The position numbers and the translations under genes are program-made. A stretch of DNA of 64,000 nt from Phorcus lineatus (taxonomy: Eukaryota > Mollusca > Gastropoda > Trochida > Trochidae). Positions 22,440 through 33,778 of the stretch are shown here, piece by piece. How positions within the stretch are numbered: the stretch's first letter is position 1; every line of letters begins with the position of its first letter. The notes beneath the pieces are model-generated. The model was not told the origin of the DNA. It did no database searches and saw only the letters and a program-made list of their open reading frames with translations. The stretch covers positions 30,552,254 through 30,616,253 of the forward strand of contig OV121086.1 of assembly GCA_921293015.1 (NCBI GenBank). Reading direction: 5' to 3'.

Positions 22440-22511
22440 TTCCCAGACGGGGAATCGAACCCCGGCCGTGGCGGTGAGAGCGCCAAATCCTAACCACTAG
22501 ACCACCTGGGA
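22440..22511 (-). tRNA. tRNA-Glu (anticodon CTC)
   Basis: The minus-strand 72-nt sequence folds into a complete cloverleaf. The acceptor stem TCCCAGG/TCTGGGA has one G-T wobble and discriminator A. The anticodon stem TGGCG/CGCCA is perfect, and its 7-nt loop CTCTCAC puts CTC at positions 34-36. The T stem CGGGG/CCCCG is perfect. The A box TGGTCTAGTGG and B box GGTTCGATTCC are intact, and a T9 terminator follows. It closely resembles the conserved animal tRNA-Glu(CTC) sequence. There is no intron and no encoded CCA. It decodes GAG in cytosolic translation. It appears functional and stands alone in this window. Confidence 0.97.
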
Positions 22512-23643
22512 CACGAATGCTGGAGGGAAAGTTTGCATATTAGTACGTACGTGATAGAAGCGTACCTCGCATGCTCTGAACAACTGAGTAAATTATAATT
22601 CCATTTTTGTAATATCTTCCAGAAATTATGTTTTTCCTTAAATAAAACTATTTTCCTACCATCATATAACAATATGCTGTTCAAGCTTAACCAGCAGTCA
22701 AGCGTCACAATTGTTACTATAAATAGATTGTTTAGACTACTGCCGTCGAGCAAGGGGATTCCCCAATCATAAAATGAACGATATCCACCAAGTTTAGCCC
22801 AATTTGGCAAATTTTTAACATTTAAAAATTACATTTTTTAAATTTACTTCGAAACGATTGTCAAAATGATACAGTACCGTATTCAGATTTCGTCATCAAT
22901 TTAAACGGCGTTCGCTGATAGTCACAATTTAAAAGGTTCGAACCGATGAACAATTTTATCTGTTTCATCAAAAACATTATACAAGTGATTTGATAAGAAA
23001 AGTGTGAGGCCTTGAATATTATAAACCTGTTTACTTTTTAACGTATTTCGTTCAACTTCAACAGTATATTCACAACTCAATCGGTTTCTTTAAAAACATA
23101 GTAAATTCTAGATTAATTGTAATGAGTGAAATTTAAAAAATTAGAAACCAATAAATTTCCTTCAAAATGAAAATTCATTAATGCTTTAATTTAAGATCTG
23201 TGTTAATTGTTCGGCTGTGTATATAAATTGATAAACTGCATTCAGCTTATGTGCATGCAGTGAACAAAAAAACACTTTTCACTAGTCATTTTATGCCGCT
23301 TCAATTCCTTTAAAAAGAAACTTTAATCTTTTGATGACTTGGTTGTGAATTGAAAATATAATGTCGACGGAGTTCTTTCCCTTTGATTAAACTGTTTTAT
23401 GACGGTTGACTATCCTTTGTAAGAAAAACAAATCTAGGCTTTTCATCTATGTATTATATATGATGTGATAAACTTTGACCTCCCTGACTCCAGCGACCGT
23501 TAGAAGGCGTGGCACATTGGGTGATAAGATCTCCCCCAGTCTGCTAGAAGCCAATCACTGCTCTTGGAGCCTTAATTGCTTACCCATGGGTAAATCGGGC
23601 CTGTTTTACCTTCCCCTTTAATATTTTCCGGAAATAAGACTGT
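22512..23643. other. No gene seen
   Basis: AT-rich sequence. A short, more GC-rich patch (23480-23620) precedes the next MITE, without a recognisable exon, ORF or repeat. The minus-strand ORF overlapping the tRNA gene is a chance frame. Confidence 0.4.
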
Positions 23644-24012
23644 ATAAGGACAGTCCTATCGGAGTATTTTTTGAGGAAATTTAAGTTTATACATGTGTGT
23701 TGTTATTAAATGATTATGACATAACCCAGTAGAAACATGATATTGAGGGTAACATTTTGGTTATTTATATTTGACACCTTCATAAAACTCGGTAAAATAA
23801 AGCAAGAGTAAGAACTGAAGTCGGCGCTAGGACTATCAGGAGCCTCGCTACTACAGTACGAGGCATTGACGATTAGTCTTCTCGTAAATCATTTGTAAAT
23901 TTGTGGATATTCTATCTATACATAAAGGTTGCTTTAATGAAACGGTAATAAAAGTCCAGCCAGCTTTCATGTCATATCCAAAAAAAAAGATGGCGATAGG
24001 TCAAGATTTTAA
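23644..24012 (+). mobile_element. TTAA-type MITE, family D, copy 1 (diverged)
   Basis: The left end TATAAGGACAGTCCTATCGG and the right end GGCGATAGGTCAAGATTTTAA form diverged inverted termini. Shared interior blocks with 29672-30130 and 37205-37627 include AACTCGGTAAAATAA and TTGTGGATATTCTAT. The outer left TTAA is mutated (GTATAA) and the right one is intact. It is noncoding. Confidence 0.75.
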
Positions 24013-25131
24013 GAGATTTCTCGAACTTCACTCTCTAAAAAATTTGAATACACGAAGGGAAACTTCAGTTGCGAAAACCGTATAATGATGAAAAGAGAAG
24101 ATGTTGGAAAAGTTACGTTTGGTTGAATCACCCGTTTCCGCGAGAAACTAGAGGGCGTTTACAGTCAACAAAGAATACCATATTAATTATTTTCAAAAAG
24201 TTTTGTGTTCATAGGAAAAAGGCGATTTTCTCTTATATTAATGTTTTCTTCCATCTCATGATTTATATAACGATTGAATCACCTTCTTTTAACATGAAAG
24301 CATTTTTTCCTTAATTGCAGTTCGATTTTACTTCGAGATACTCACTTTAATTCATTCTAGAGATCATGATAAAAGAGATTATCTCCGGTTTTTCTCTAAC
24401 AGCTGCGAAGCGTTCATAAAATCTACCTTTATTCGTACAGTTTGTTACAGAATGCGCGCCATCCTCGATCTGAATTTCCGAAGCTCTTTACTTGTTTTTG
24501 AAGATTAATGCTTGGTGACGTTACTGCCAACCATTTAACAGAAATTTTTTTTTGTGAAAACATAGTTCTAACTTCATCACATATCAATTAAAATATAGAC
24601 AGACAGACAGGTATAGTTTATTATATTGTCACAAGTTAATATACATTGTACAGACATCTTAAAAGGCATAAAATATACTTAACATCCAGCCAATTTTTTG
24701 CTTATGAGACACTTAACCAAATAAAACTGTACACTTTATACATAGAATATAGATATGTTAAAATAATAACGGTTCAAAATTAAAATATCAAATAGGTAAA
24801 TATATATATACTCATATAAATAATTGTTATCTAAAACAAATACCCAAACGAACATATAGTTCTTATAGTAGTACTGTGCACAGTAACTTGAAATATAGAT
24901 GTAAAAATAGCAATGATATAAGGTTGAAATAAAAATATTGAATACATAAATATAAAAATCATAAAAATAATTGCCGTCTAAAAAAATATACACCATTTTA
25001 GATCCGTCATGGAGCTAATTTAGATTCTCGCTCTTGCATCAGAAAGACGTCCGTGTAAATATGGATTGCTCAAAGTATAAGCAAATCTAGCCGTTAAAGG
25101 GTATCTTAATTTGAAATTTAACTTTCAACTT
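24013..25131. other. No gene seen; AT-rich
   Basis: AT-rich DNA with a short GACA repeat at about 24597 (ATAGACAGACAGACAG). The tyrosine/isoleucine-rich minus-strand ORF at 24736-24996 reflects AT-rich low-complexity sequence and is not accepted as a gene. Confidence 0.4.
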
Positions 25132-25279
25132 ACAAATCATAAAGTCGTTTTACAAATGATGTAAAGTCGGTTCACAAATGATATAAAGTTGGTTCACAAA
25201 TGATATAAAGTCGGTTCACAAATGATGTAAAGTCGGTTCGCAAATGATGTAAAGTCCGTTCGCAAATGAAGTAAAGACT
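25132..25279. repeat. 22-bp minisatellite, about 6 units
   Basis: The unit is ACAAATGATRTAAAGTCGGTTC, given here as ACAAATGATRTAAAG followed by TCGGTTC. It repeats with few changes (CAAATCATAAAGTCGTTTTA at the left edge; a final CGCAAATGAAGTAAAG). Below it (25319-25420) a looser 'CTGTTGTAAATAT' repeat of about 45 bp follows. Confidence 0.88.
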
Positions 25280-25827
25280 TTCCCCTGGATGAAAAGAAGA
25301 TATTTATTACCTTTTCAAATATTTAAGCTGTTGTAAATATCATCTTTGATAGATATTTAATCTGTTGTAGATGTCATATTTATCAATAATTATTCTGTTG
25401 TAAATATCTGTAAAAAGTATTTAACTAAATCAGTCATACGTAAAAAAAAAAATTTATGCCTGCGATAAATATTGTATATATATTTTTTTCCTGCCTTAAA
25501 TGTAGTAAATTTCATCTTGTGTTTTTTAGGTATATTACGGTTGCGCCCTGCTATTGATGCTTTCGTAATTCTTATTATTAATGACGAATTTTCATCACAT
25601 TCTTTTATCCTGAATGGCTTTATTCCTTATCGCAGTTCGATTATAAATATTTAATGACATGTAATTAATTCTAGAGATAATGCAAAAAAAAGTGTATTAT
25701 CATCTTTGTTCTTTTCTCAAACAACTGAGAAATATCATCTTTTTCCTGTCATGAATGATGTAAATTTTAATCCTGATGTAAGTAAGTATATTTTCTATAA
25801 TAATCTTGATAATAGCGTGAACATAAT

Positions 25828-26466
25828 CTAAAAGGCACTATTACACGCTTTTTCGGTTCAAGTTTGCTAATTTAAGGCTTATGAAGAAGTAGGCAGTCAC
25901 TTTAGCTTTCTATCGATTCAATGAAATACTCTTTGTTCTTTACTATGTAGTAAACAATGAAAACGTCAAAACGGCTGAAGTAGCCCTAGAGGTATAAAAA
26001 TCTATTGCCACCTGTGCACAAACTGGAAAAAATATAGACAGTTGAAAACAACTTAGATAAAAAGTGGGAGCAAAGCATGAATATTTGTTTACTAAAATAA
26101 TCTTGTAACTTGACCAATTTCATAAACATAGTACTAGCATTATTATTGGATTAACCATAGCGGCTGGCGTTTTCGCTTATCTGACTGTAAGCAAAATTTC
26201 AATACAGTCAGACCCCGATAATCCGGCCACCGATAATCCGAATCTCGCAGTATCACTGATTTCTTAGTTCATGCGGATTTTATGCAGAGTTGCATTTAAA
26301 ACTTCCGCCCTTTGAGTATCATCTCAGTAACTTGAATACGTGCATATTTGCTGAATAACTGACAAGGTAGAAGACCTGAGTGCGTTTCATTAGAAAGATC
26401 GATAGGTATTCATTCTCTGTGCATTCGTTGTATCTACGAAATATTATTGTGTGCTAGTGTCTTCAA
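25828..26466 (+). mobile_element. TTAA-type MITE, family C, copy 3
   Basis: It is collinear with copy 2: AAGGCACTATTACACGC at the start, a CAGTTGAAA block near 26040, TTAGTTCATGCGGATTTTAT near 26267, and ATTATTGTGTGCTAGTGTCT at the end. The flanking TTAA is degraded to CTAA and TTCA. It carries an extra roughly 50-bp pogo-like piece (26203-26252) absent from copy 2, and it abuts a SINE on the right. Confidence 0.85.
26203..26252 (+). mobile_element. Short pogo/Tigger-like terminal fragment inside the MITE
   Basis: TACAGTCAGACCCCGATAAT followed by CCGGCCACCGATAATCCGAA resembles pogo/Tigger-like inverted-repeat ends, which typically begin TA-CAGT and contain repeated GATAATCCG. It interrupts family C copy 3 relative to copy 2. 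Only about 50 bp is present, so it is a solo end or a deleted insertion. Confidence 0.5.
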
Positions 26467-26496
26467 GCATTAAATTTGTCTCTCTTACAACATTCG

Positions 26497-26776
26497 GCTT
26501 CGGATCAGGAGGTCCGTGGTTCGAATCCCGCCAGGGGCTCGGCAACTTTGTCTGCAGTAGAGAACTGTTCTACACGCAGTCAGGTTTGGGTGCAATGCTA
26601 CACTGAAATTCAGCCCAGTACCACCCATGGTTCGCTAGTTCCAGCCGATGCTCGCAGGTTTCACCGCAATGTATAGCCACATTAGTGTTGCGGGCTTTCT
26701 CCCTGCAATAATACTAGCAGCCGCGATATAAGTGAAATAATCTTGAAAGCGGCGTTAAACCCCAACTCACTTCACC
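26497..26776 (+). mobile_element. 5'-truncated SINE family B with 15-17 bp target duplication
   Basis: The body starts at GCTTCGGATCAGGAGG, just upstream of the intact B box GGTTCGAATCC. It ends AAAGCGGCGTTAAACCCC, then AACTCACTTCACCT. TCTCTTACAACATTCG is perfectly repeated at 26481-26496 and 26777-26792. The A box is missing, so it cannot transcribe itself. Its 3' end contains GTTAAACCCCAACTCAC, the motif that also ends family A. Confidence 0.95.
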
Positions 26777-26853
26777 TCTCTTACAACATTCGTTCAAATG
26801 GATATTTCAAATGTTATATCATTCACTGAAGGCATTCAATGATTTACTTATTA

Positions 26854-27095
26854 ATCGTTCATTACGTCAAGCAGTCACGTGATGGTTATTCATACAATCA
26901 TTTGTAGCATTCGCATTAAGCATTCCTATTAGCATTCTTACCAAGACACCTATTACTCAAAAGCATTAATAAAAATCGTCCATTACGTCAAGCAGTCACG
27001 TGAGGGTTATTCATACAATCATTTGTAGCATTCGCATTAAGCATTCCTATTAGCATTCTTATCAAGACACCTATTACTCAAAGGCATTTCTAAAA
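26854..27095. repeat. 121-bp tandem duplication
   Basis: CATTACGTCAAGCAGTCACG occurs at 26860 and 26981. The block through CAAGACACCTATTACTCAAA is almost identical in the two units. Within units, 'AGCATTC' recurs several times. The duplication is recent. Confidence 0.9.
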
Positions 27096-27276
27096 CTTAG
27101 GACCTTCTTAAGCATTCATAGTTAGAACTTCAGTATACAATAATGTTAGCTTATCTAAGCAGTCATCTTAATTCATCATCTCTCAAACATCCATTTTGAC
27201 AGTCATTTCAAGATTTTCAAGCATTTAGTCATTTAGAATATATTTGGGCCTCATAGACATTCTTTAAGCTGGAAGG

Positions 27277-27364
27277 ATGGATAGTGAAGATTATAATTAT
27301 GATGTATACGACTTCTTAATTCTGTGTGGACAAAATCTCGACATAGATTTTAATGTTGTATCAA
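27277..27364 (+). CDS. Candidate first coding exon, 29 codons, unrecognised
   Basis: The ATG has a strong Kozak context (GGAAGGATGG: A at -3, G at +4). The frame encodes an acidic, tyrosine-rich N-terminus (MDSEDYNYDVYDFLILCG). A good 5' splice site, TCAA/GTAAGTGC, occurs after 88 bp (GT at 27365). Continuing the frame past that donor gives a 69-codon ORF, which would be a read-through. No TATA box was seen upstream and no acceptor or next exon was confidently placed downstream. It may be a real start exon or chance. Confidence 0.3.
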
Positions 27365-27370
27365 GTAAGT

Positions 27371-29671
27371 GCCGAAGTCGATCTATCTATTTCGAAACGT
27401 CGCCTACACAGAATAAAGAAGTACTATTCCATAAAATAGTCTTCCTTTTGTTTGAATCATTCTCCGTCAAATTCGCTTTTGTATGAGGTGTTTATTTCAG
27501 ATTTTGTAGAAGTTTCGCTCTATTTGAAATGTCAAGTGTAAAAAGATAAAATGTTTAAATTTAAATCTTTTTTTTCGATATACACCCTTGTTAATTGATT
27601 ATGACATTGTGATTCATAAACTTTAAAATAAGGATTTAAATTGTGTAACAACCATCTCAAACTATATCAAAGATGCTTGATTGTACGTTTAACGTTTGTT
27701 TGATCGACCAAATGCAATTTTAACTCTGTAACTCATCATATATGTTGTCTTTGTTCGTAGGCCTAATGATTTTCTACTGAAATATAAGATTGATTGATAT
27801 GTCATTCATTTATTAATTCTAAGCTATTTTAGTTTAGGATTTGTTTTTATATTACTTTCTGTTAATAATTCCTCAAAATGTCACAGCCTTCACAGAAGCG
27901 ATATAAACTTGTTGAGTTTGTTAATATCAAAATCAAAACGTTACAGGCTGATAATTGTCGACAGTCTATAAAATATATTCTCTTCACATCCCACATGATC
28001 CCACATTTTACCAACAGGAGAAGATTGATTAAGAAAATAAGATAAACGGTGTGAAGTGATTAGATATCTGGATTTTTTTATTTATAAGGGGTGTTGGGAA
28101 TCCCTTGCATAACACTGTTTTCTCATTTAATTAAAACTGAAATCGACAATGGTTTGTTTAAAGGTAAAAGAATACCTTTGAATGGTCCATAACAGGATAC
28201 TATTTCATATCATACAGTTAACTTTAACAGGATTGGCAGATCGCGGAAGTGACCAATAACAGTATCGATCCTACGTAATCGTTTTACCACCCTGTAAGTA
28301 TAGAAATTCGACGGATCGGTACGCGAGCGTCTCTTATTCGGGATGCAGCTGAACGTAAAAATTTGTAACAAACACGTATGTAAATCAGAATAAATAAACA
28401 ATTTCATCAACTGAATTTCCAAAAAATATTAATAAGTATTTAAATCATTAGAAAAGGGACCTCAACGTGTTTTTCCTAACCCTTTTCTCCCAACCAATCA
28501 ATCGCAATTGCGTCAATGTCTACTGACAGGTGACAAAGGGGAACAGATCAAACATTATCCCATGGATTTCTTCATTGCGTGTCTAGCTAACCGCTGAAAC
28601 AAGACAAATCCACTTCATTTCTCGTTACCAAAGTCTCGGGCTGTTCCTAAGCTTTTCATTAGCATGTTGGGGTTCCCCAAGGAAATAGCTTACATCCAGC
28701 TTACTTTGTAAAGAGACTTGGCATTTGACACGAGGCAGCGAGTGGTGTCCGGATTAGAAGATATATGAGGTGTTTAGAGGCTTTTGACACAAGGTAGTGA
28801 AAATAATCCAGATTGAATGATTTGTGATTTTGTTATAAGAAAAACGATGTAGTGACAAATGTTTTAAAAAGTATTCGAGCTACGTTTTTTAGACCGAGGT
28901 TAAGAATAATTCCATGGAAAAAAATATCAAGTAAAAGTATAAAGTAAAACCATCAAGGAGCTTATTTCTGAGACCCATTTCAAAATATTCTACGCCTGAT
29001 CAATGTAAATCGACTTTATAGCCTTTCTTTAGCTCTGATTCACATTTAGGTTTTGACAACAGAATGGTTATTTTCCTTAACATACGACACTCAGCATATG
29101 ATTTTATTCATTAATCAAAAAGAAATAAAAATCAATGAAACGTCAAAAGGATGTGTTGTCGTACGGCCAGTGTGAGCCCGCTATTGGGGAACAACTTCGT
29201 ATCCGGGTAGAGTCAATATTGATTATCGGATGTGGTATGATGTTACAACTATTTTTCATTAACTATATGTTACGAAGAGTCATATATCATATCAACGATC
29301 AATAGTGGCTATATTTGAGAAAATGGGATAAAAATGTTTATTTTGTCTATGCTTTGAAACATATTTACATATATGTACACATCTACGTAAAAACAATTTT
29401 CAAAATATATGGCAAAAAATAGTTTTCAAAGAATATCGAACAACAGCCTATGGTTGAAATCGGAAATCGTACATCAATTAATAAAAATAAAAATATACAA
29501 AATATCTAACCTATGAAGTACTGTCAACTCAAATGTGTCCTTCTGTCTGCTTAAGATAAGTTTCCAAAACTACGTTTTAGTAATTGGTGTGCGTTATTGT
29601 TCGTTTTTAAATGCGATTTCATACCTTTATATTTCCACTCTACTGAACTGATTTGCTCTAAAATGATACTT
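27371..29671. other. No gene seen
   Basis: The stretch is mostly AT-rich. A moderately G+C-richer part (28440-28760) has mixed sequence without ORF, repeat or splice-site pairs that I could defend. Confidence 0.4.
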
Positions 29672-30130
29672 TTATAAGGCCAGTCCTATCGTGGTATCTT
29701 TTGTAAAAACGAAATTTAATGGGACATTCCTGTTTATTCATATATATTTTTAGTACATGATTATAACACAACGCAGTTGCAACATGTTAAGAAGGGTAAT
29801 TATGGTATAATTAAACAACTTGAAGAGCGCACACTCGGTAAAAATAACACAACAATGAGAAGTGAAGCTATTAATCGGCGAAACAAATGTGAAGATCCCT
29901 GCTACGGCGTTTAAAGGCTTATCAGTCTTATCGTAAATCATTTATAAAAATGTGGATATTCTGTTATATAGATTAGTCTTATCATTAATCATTTATAAAT
30001 ATGTGGATAATCTGTTATATAGATTATTGCCATAATCTTTTATTATAAGTAAAAGCACAGCGCATTTTGTCATATCATTCCCCGAAAAAGCAACATGACA
30101 GACCGATTGCCGATAGGACGGGCTCTTTAA
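29672..30130 (+). mobile_element. TTAA-type MITE, family D, copy 2
   Basis: The left end TATAAGGCCAGTCCTATCG and the right end CCGATAGGACGGGCTCTTTAA are inverted copies around CAGTCCTATCG / CGATAGGACGG. The right TTAA is intact (30127-30130); the left is TTAT. Near its right part, a block 'AAATCATTTATAAAAATGTGG...GATTA' is tandemly duplicated (about 29935-30025). It is noncoding. Confidence 0.85.
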
Positions 30131-30559
30131 GCAACAGTCGATGAAATGAAACAATTCTTAAAATTTGAAATCTGTCACTCCAACACTTTACGGAGTGCCT
30201 CTTTAATAGAATTTGAAATAATTTATTATTATTACATTAATTGAATCGTGTAATTACAAATGTATTTGTTTATTGATGTTTGTAGTTGATTATATCCCAT
30301 TACACAGACAGCCATTATGCAGACACTTTTAAAAACCCAGTACGCAGACACTTAAACGCAAGGCCAAAGATGGCAATCCCTCTGAATATAATGGGACAGT
30401 CCACTTGTCTTGTCACATTGGAATTTGACAATACAATTTATTTACTAAACTTTGCATTAGTTTCAATTTACTCCATTCAAATTTGAAATGATTTGTTATA
30501 TAAATGTAACTTGCAATATAAATATTAAATAACTCTTCTTTTACTAGTTAATAGTGATA

Positions 30560-30790
30560 CAATGATATCACCAGTTAGTCTAGTGATCTCTAGTGATCAC
30601 CAAAAAGTGATCCACAAATGTCACCCGTTAGTCTAGTGATCTCTACAAACTTTGTTTTTACAAGCAAATATCACCTGTTGGTGTAGTTGTCTCTACATAA
30701 CTTTGTTTCTACAAGCAAAAAGTGATCCAATGATGTCACAAGTTTGTCTTATAATCTATTCTCAACTTTGTTTTTATTAGCAAGAAGCTA
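30560..30790. repeat. Degenerate tandem repeat in the MULE 5' region
   Basis: Blocks of the form TCACCNGTTAGTCTAGTGATCTC followed by ACTTTGTTTTTACAAGCAA recur about three to four times, 65-85 bp apart. They lie between the left TIR and the transposase, where the N-terminal zinc-finger coding part would be expected. Confidence 0.7.
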
Positions 30791-30849
30791 ATTTTTCTTG
30801 TTGTCATTAAAGGTATAAAAATGTAAACCAGACGTGTGTTTGCTATCAA

Positions 30850-32012
30850 TATGACACCAGGCAGAAGTTTGTCAGCGAACTACGCAAGCGAGCTAGAGAG
30901 GAGACCACGCCAATGCCGACCTTGTATGAGCAGCAGCTTGCAGCAGGGTATGAAGATAATCTACACATTCTTCCATCTTTCCCAAGCGTCAGCAGCGCCC
31001 TCTACAGACATCGCCGCAAGACCATTCCAGTGGTACCTAAGACCCTCCCAGAAGTGAATATGGAAGACAATTGGACAGAGACAAGTGATGGGCGTCGTTT
31101 CCTTCTACTTTCTGATGGTGAACAAGACAAGATTCTGGTTTTCTCAACTGCTGCACCAATCCAGGCCTTGCAGACTGCTGATACCATCTACATGGATGGA
31201 ACATCCACCGCTTGCCCTGAGCTTTGGGATCAGATTTACATCATCCATACCCGTTGCAACTCTGTGTCATACCCCTTAGTCTTTGGCTTGCTGCCTGATC
31301 GTCGAACCGCCACCTACGTCAGACTGTTCAGACTTCTCAAGGCGAAGATGTTGGAGGAACTGAATAGTCCACTGGCCCCAATAAGGATACAGACAGACTT
31401 TGAGCTTGCCGCCATAAGAGCCATTGAGTCAGAGTTTCCAGCTGCAGAGATCAAGGGATGATACTTCCACTTCTCTCAAGCACTCTGGAGGAAGACACAA
31501 GACCTCGAACTCGCAGTTGCCTACAAGGAGGACCCAGTCGTGAAGCAGTTCATCAGGAGAGCAGCCGTCCTTGTCTTGCTTCCCCAAGACCAAGTTCAAG
31601 ACACCTGGATTGATGTCATGAACACCTCCCCGGACACTGATCGTATTGACGATTTCTACATGGCCCACCTGGGTGGACTACGACGCCCGTTTTCCTCTGC
31701 CACTGTGGAACCACAACAACACCGAAGGACCAAGGACAAATTACAATTTGGACGGTTTCCATAATCGAATGAATAGGTCCGTTCCACATCGGTATCCAAA
31801 CATATTCCGGTTTGTGGAAGTTATCCGGAGGATCGAGATTGCGGACAGAGCAAAACTTGCACAAGTTGCCTTTGGAGCTGCCCCACCAAGTCGCAAGCGA
31901 GTCTATGCTAAGATAGACAACCGCATCGTGAGCTTAAAGGACCAGCTGAGCAACAGAGAAAACCCCGGTTCAATTTTTGGATGCAGTGGCCAAACTTATA
32001 AAAGTTGGATGA
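30850..32012 (+). pseudogene. MULE transposase pseudogene
   Basis: MULE family features appear in order. An N-terminal REETTPMP-type segment is open in frame upstream of the ATG at 30913. Next come YMDGT (first catalytic Asp), PLVFGLLP, TYVRLF, IQTDFE (second Asp) and YFHFSQALWRK. A basic RTNYNLDGFHNRMNR segment follows, and the frame after the last shift ends AVAKLIKVG. Breaks: TGA at 31459-31461, where the family's Cys of the C-x-x-H motif is expected; a frameshift near 31660; another near 31967. The position where related proteins usually have E in 'LEGWH' reads D. The FLYWCH-type N-terminus is missing. It is inactive. Confidence 0.9.
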
Positions 32013-33104
32013 AATGTGGAACAGATCGAATTATTTAAACATCAATCGAAAAAACATGAGCAAGATCTCCCCTCTTCCTTTTCATGAATTATACCTGGAA
32101 ATGAAACACCATGGTGTTTGTGTGTATACTAGTACTAGTGCTATCAACATCAACAATAAAACATGTATCTAACATATATCTATATTTGTTATAAATAGAT
32201 ATATAAATTCATATAACAACCACATCTTCTTGTTTATTATCTGGACTATTCCATTTAGTTAGTTAAGGTGTGAGGCTGTAGCTAAGCTGTTCACTGAAGC
32301 ATAAATGTTGTTGTTTTAAAGCGTCTGCGTACTGGCTGTCTGCGTAATGGCTGGTTACCTTGTAGTTCATAATCTTCTGAATCGTCGTTGGTCGGCTGAA
32401 ATAATAAGCTTACCTGTCTACCTGTCATTCACGTAAGTAGGAAAGTCTGTGCCCGTTGGATATTAAAAGTGCTGTCAGAAGTCAAACATGATTAATACAC
32501 AGGAAGTTGAAAAAATATGTTTGAAAGTATACAAAATACCCCATCCCATGTCAATAACATATTTAAGTTGGAGAGTGTATATCATTAGCTATATTTTATA
32601 TGCTTTTTGATATTGATTATTTTCAATTTCCAGTGGAATTAAACAACTAAATAAGTGTTTTGAACAAATATAACTTAAAACGTGTTTGCCTTACCTACAA
32701 GTCATACAGCCTCAGGAAAGATAATTTAGAAAAGAAAAGCTGTTACTCCTTAATTAGAAAGAATGATAAACGTGACAATCTTTTATGAGTAATCAAGTGA
32801 TCAAACGACGAGTTCAACAGGTGGGTATTTTGTAAATTTTACATAGTTTAACCTGTCTTAATACGAGATGGCGAAATACCTATTCAGTACTCCCAATGTA
32901 AATAGTCATTCAACGAGAAGTATACTTTACTCATACAATCTACTCTCTCAAACAAAGTCGCACATTTACAAAGGGTAGTCTTTTCGGAGAAAATTAGTCA
33001 TCAAGGTAAATCGGGATTTCCCCTTGAGTATTTTGTCACGGAACAAGAGAACGTGTCGTTGTGTTCCAAATATGGAAAGGCGACCCCCGACATTAAACTC
33101 CAAG

Positions 33105-33402
33105 TGACGTCACATGTGTCTATTTTTAGAGTGAGGTCTACTCGTGAAATAGACACACGAGGGTCTTAGTCAAAGAGGTTTTAATATCAACACACAGGGC
33201 TTTGAACATTGCAAATATAAGTTTACACTACTTCAAGAAAGACGCAAGTAGCAGTTTGTGGAAAGTTTAACGACCAACCCCGTTTGTGTGTTCGATCGAC
33301 GCTCCCTTTCATAGTGCAATTATCGGCGGGCTGTGTAACAAGTTGAAACTAGACTAGTGACTGGAGTCGGCGATTAGAACACGGAAGTAACATGTTGTAA
33401 AC
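33105..33402 (+). promoter_or_regulatory. Possible promoter and noncoding first exon
   Basis: The 33050-33400 segment is richer in CpG than the surrounding AT-rich DNA, holds a perfect CRE (TGACGTCA, 33105-33112) and ends in a good 5' splice site, AAAC/GTGAGT (GT at 33403). No TATA box and no ORF were seen. This would fit a 5' UTR exon of a plus-strand gene with a long first intron, but no downstream coding exon in this window confirms it. Confidence 0.25.
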
Positions 33403-33778
33403 GTGAGTTCCTTATCGTTCCTAAATGTACCCAATTGACTAAGCAATAAATAATATTTGAACTTTTAAATTGTTTAACAAACAATTGTTGTGTAATGTAC
33501 TTTTCTCTACACTTTTAGTTTTGATGTAATCAACCTAATTGCCCTGTTTGCATTCCACTATCTGATGACGCAATTTTTAAAGTTTTTTGTTGAGTAGCGG
33601 AGCTTTCCTAATGCACATATATATGAATAGTGTTTGACAAATTGTATTGAAGTAGTTACAAAATTTCAAACATAGTTGTACATGTACAACAAATATGTAA
33701 CATAGTGAGATAAAGATGAACAGTTTTTAGGAAGGTATAACAATTAATAATCAAAGTATTTATTGAAATACATAACGA

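Larger units (their letters stand above)
30288..32359 (+). mobile_element. Mutator-like (MULE) DNA transposon, 2.07 kb, inactivated
   Basis: The element carries a MULE transposase pseudogene. Its inverted ends share CCATTACRCAGACAGCCA and NTAYGCAGACRCTTT (inward from 30297 on the left and from 32350 on the right). The flanks carry TTGTAGTT at 30280-30287 and 32360-32367, an 8-bp match with a mismatched ninth base; MULEs normally make 9-10 bp duplications. The left TIR contains an extra 'TACGCAGACAC' repeat. Outer bases align poorly, so exact ends are uncertain by a few bases. Confidence 0.85.

Noticed and set aside
22490..22810. 106-codon minus-strand ORF
   Set aside because: It overlaps the tRNA-Glu gene and has no recognisable domain.
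24736..24996. Tyr/Ile-rich minus-strand ORF resembling a membrane protein
   Set aside because: Composition follows from AT-rich low-complexity DNA with TAT/ATA repeats.
30836..31057. 73-codon ORF upstream of the MULE transposase
   Set aside because: It is an out-of-frame shadow; the true transposase frame is open through the same bases.
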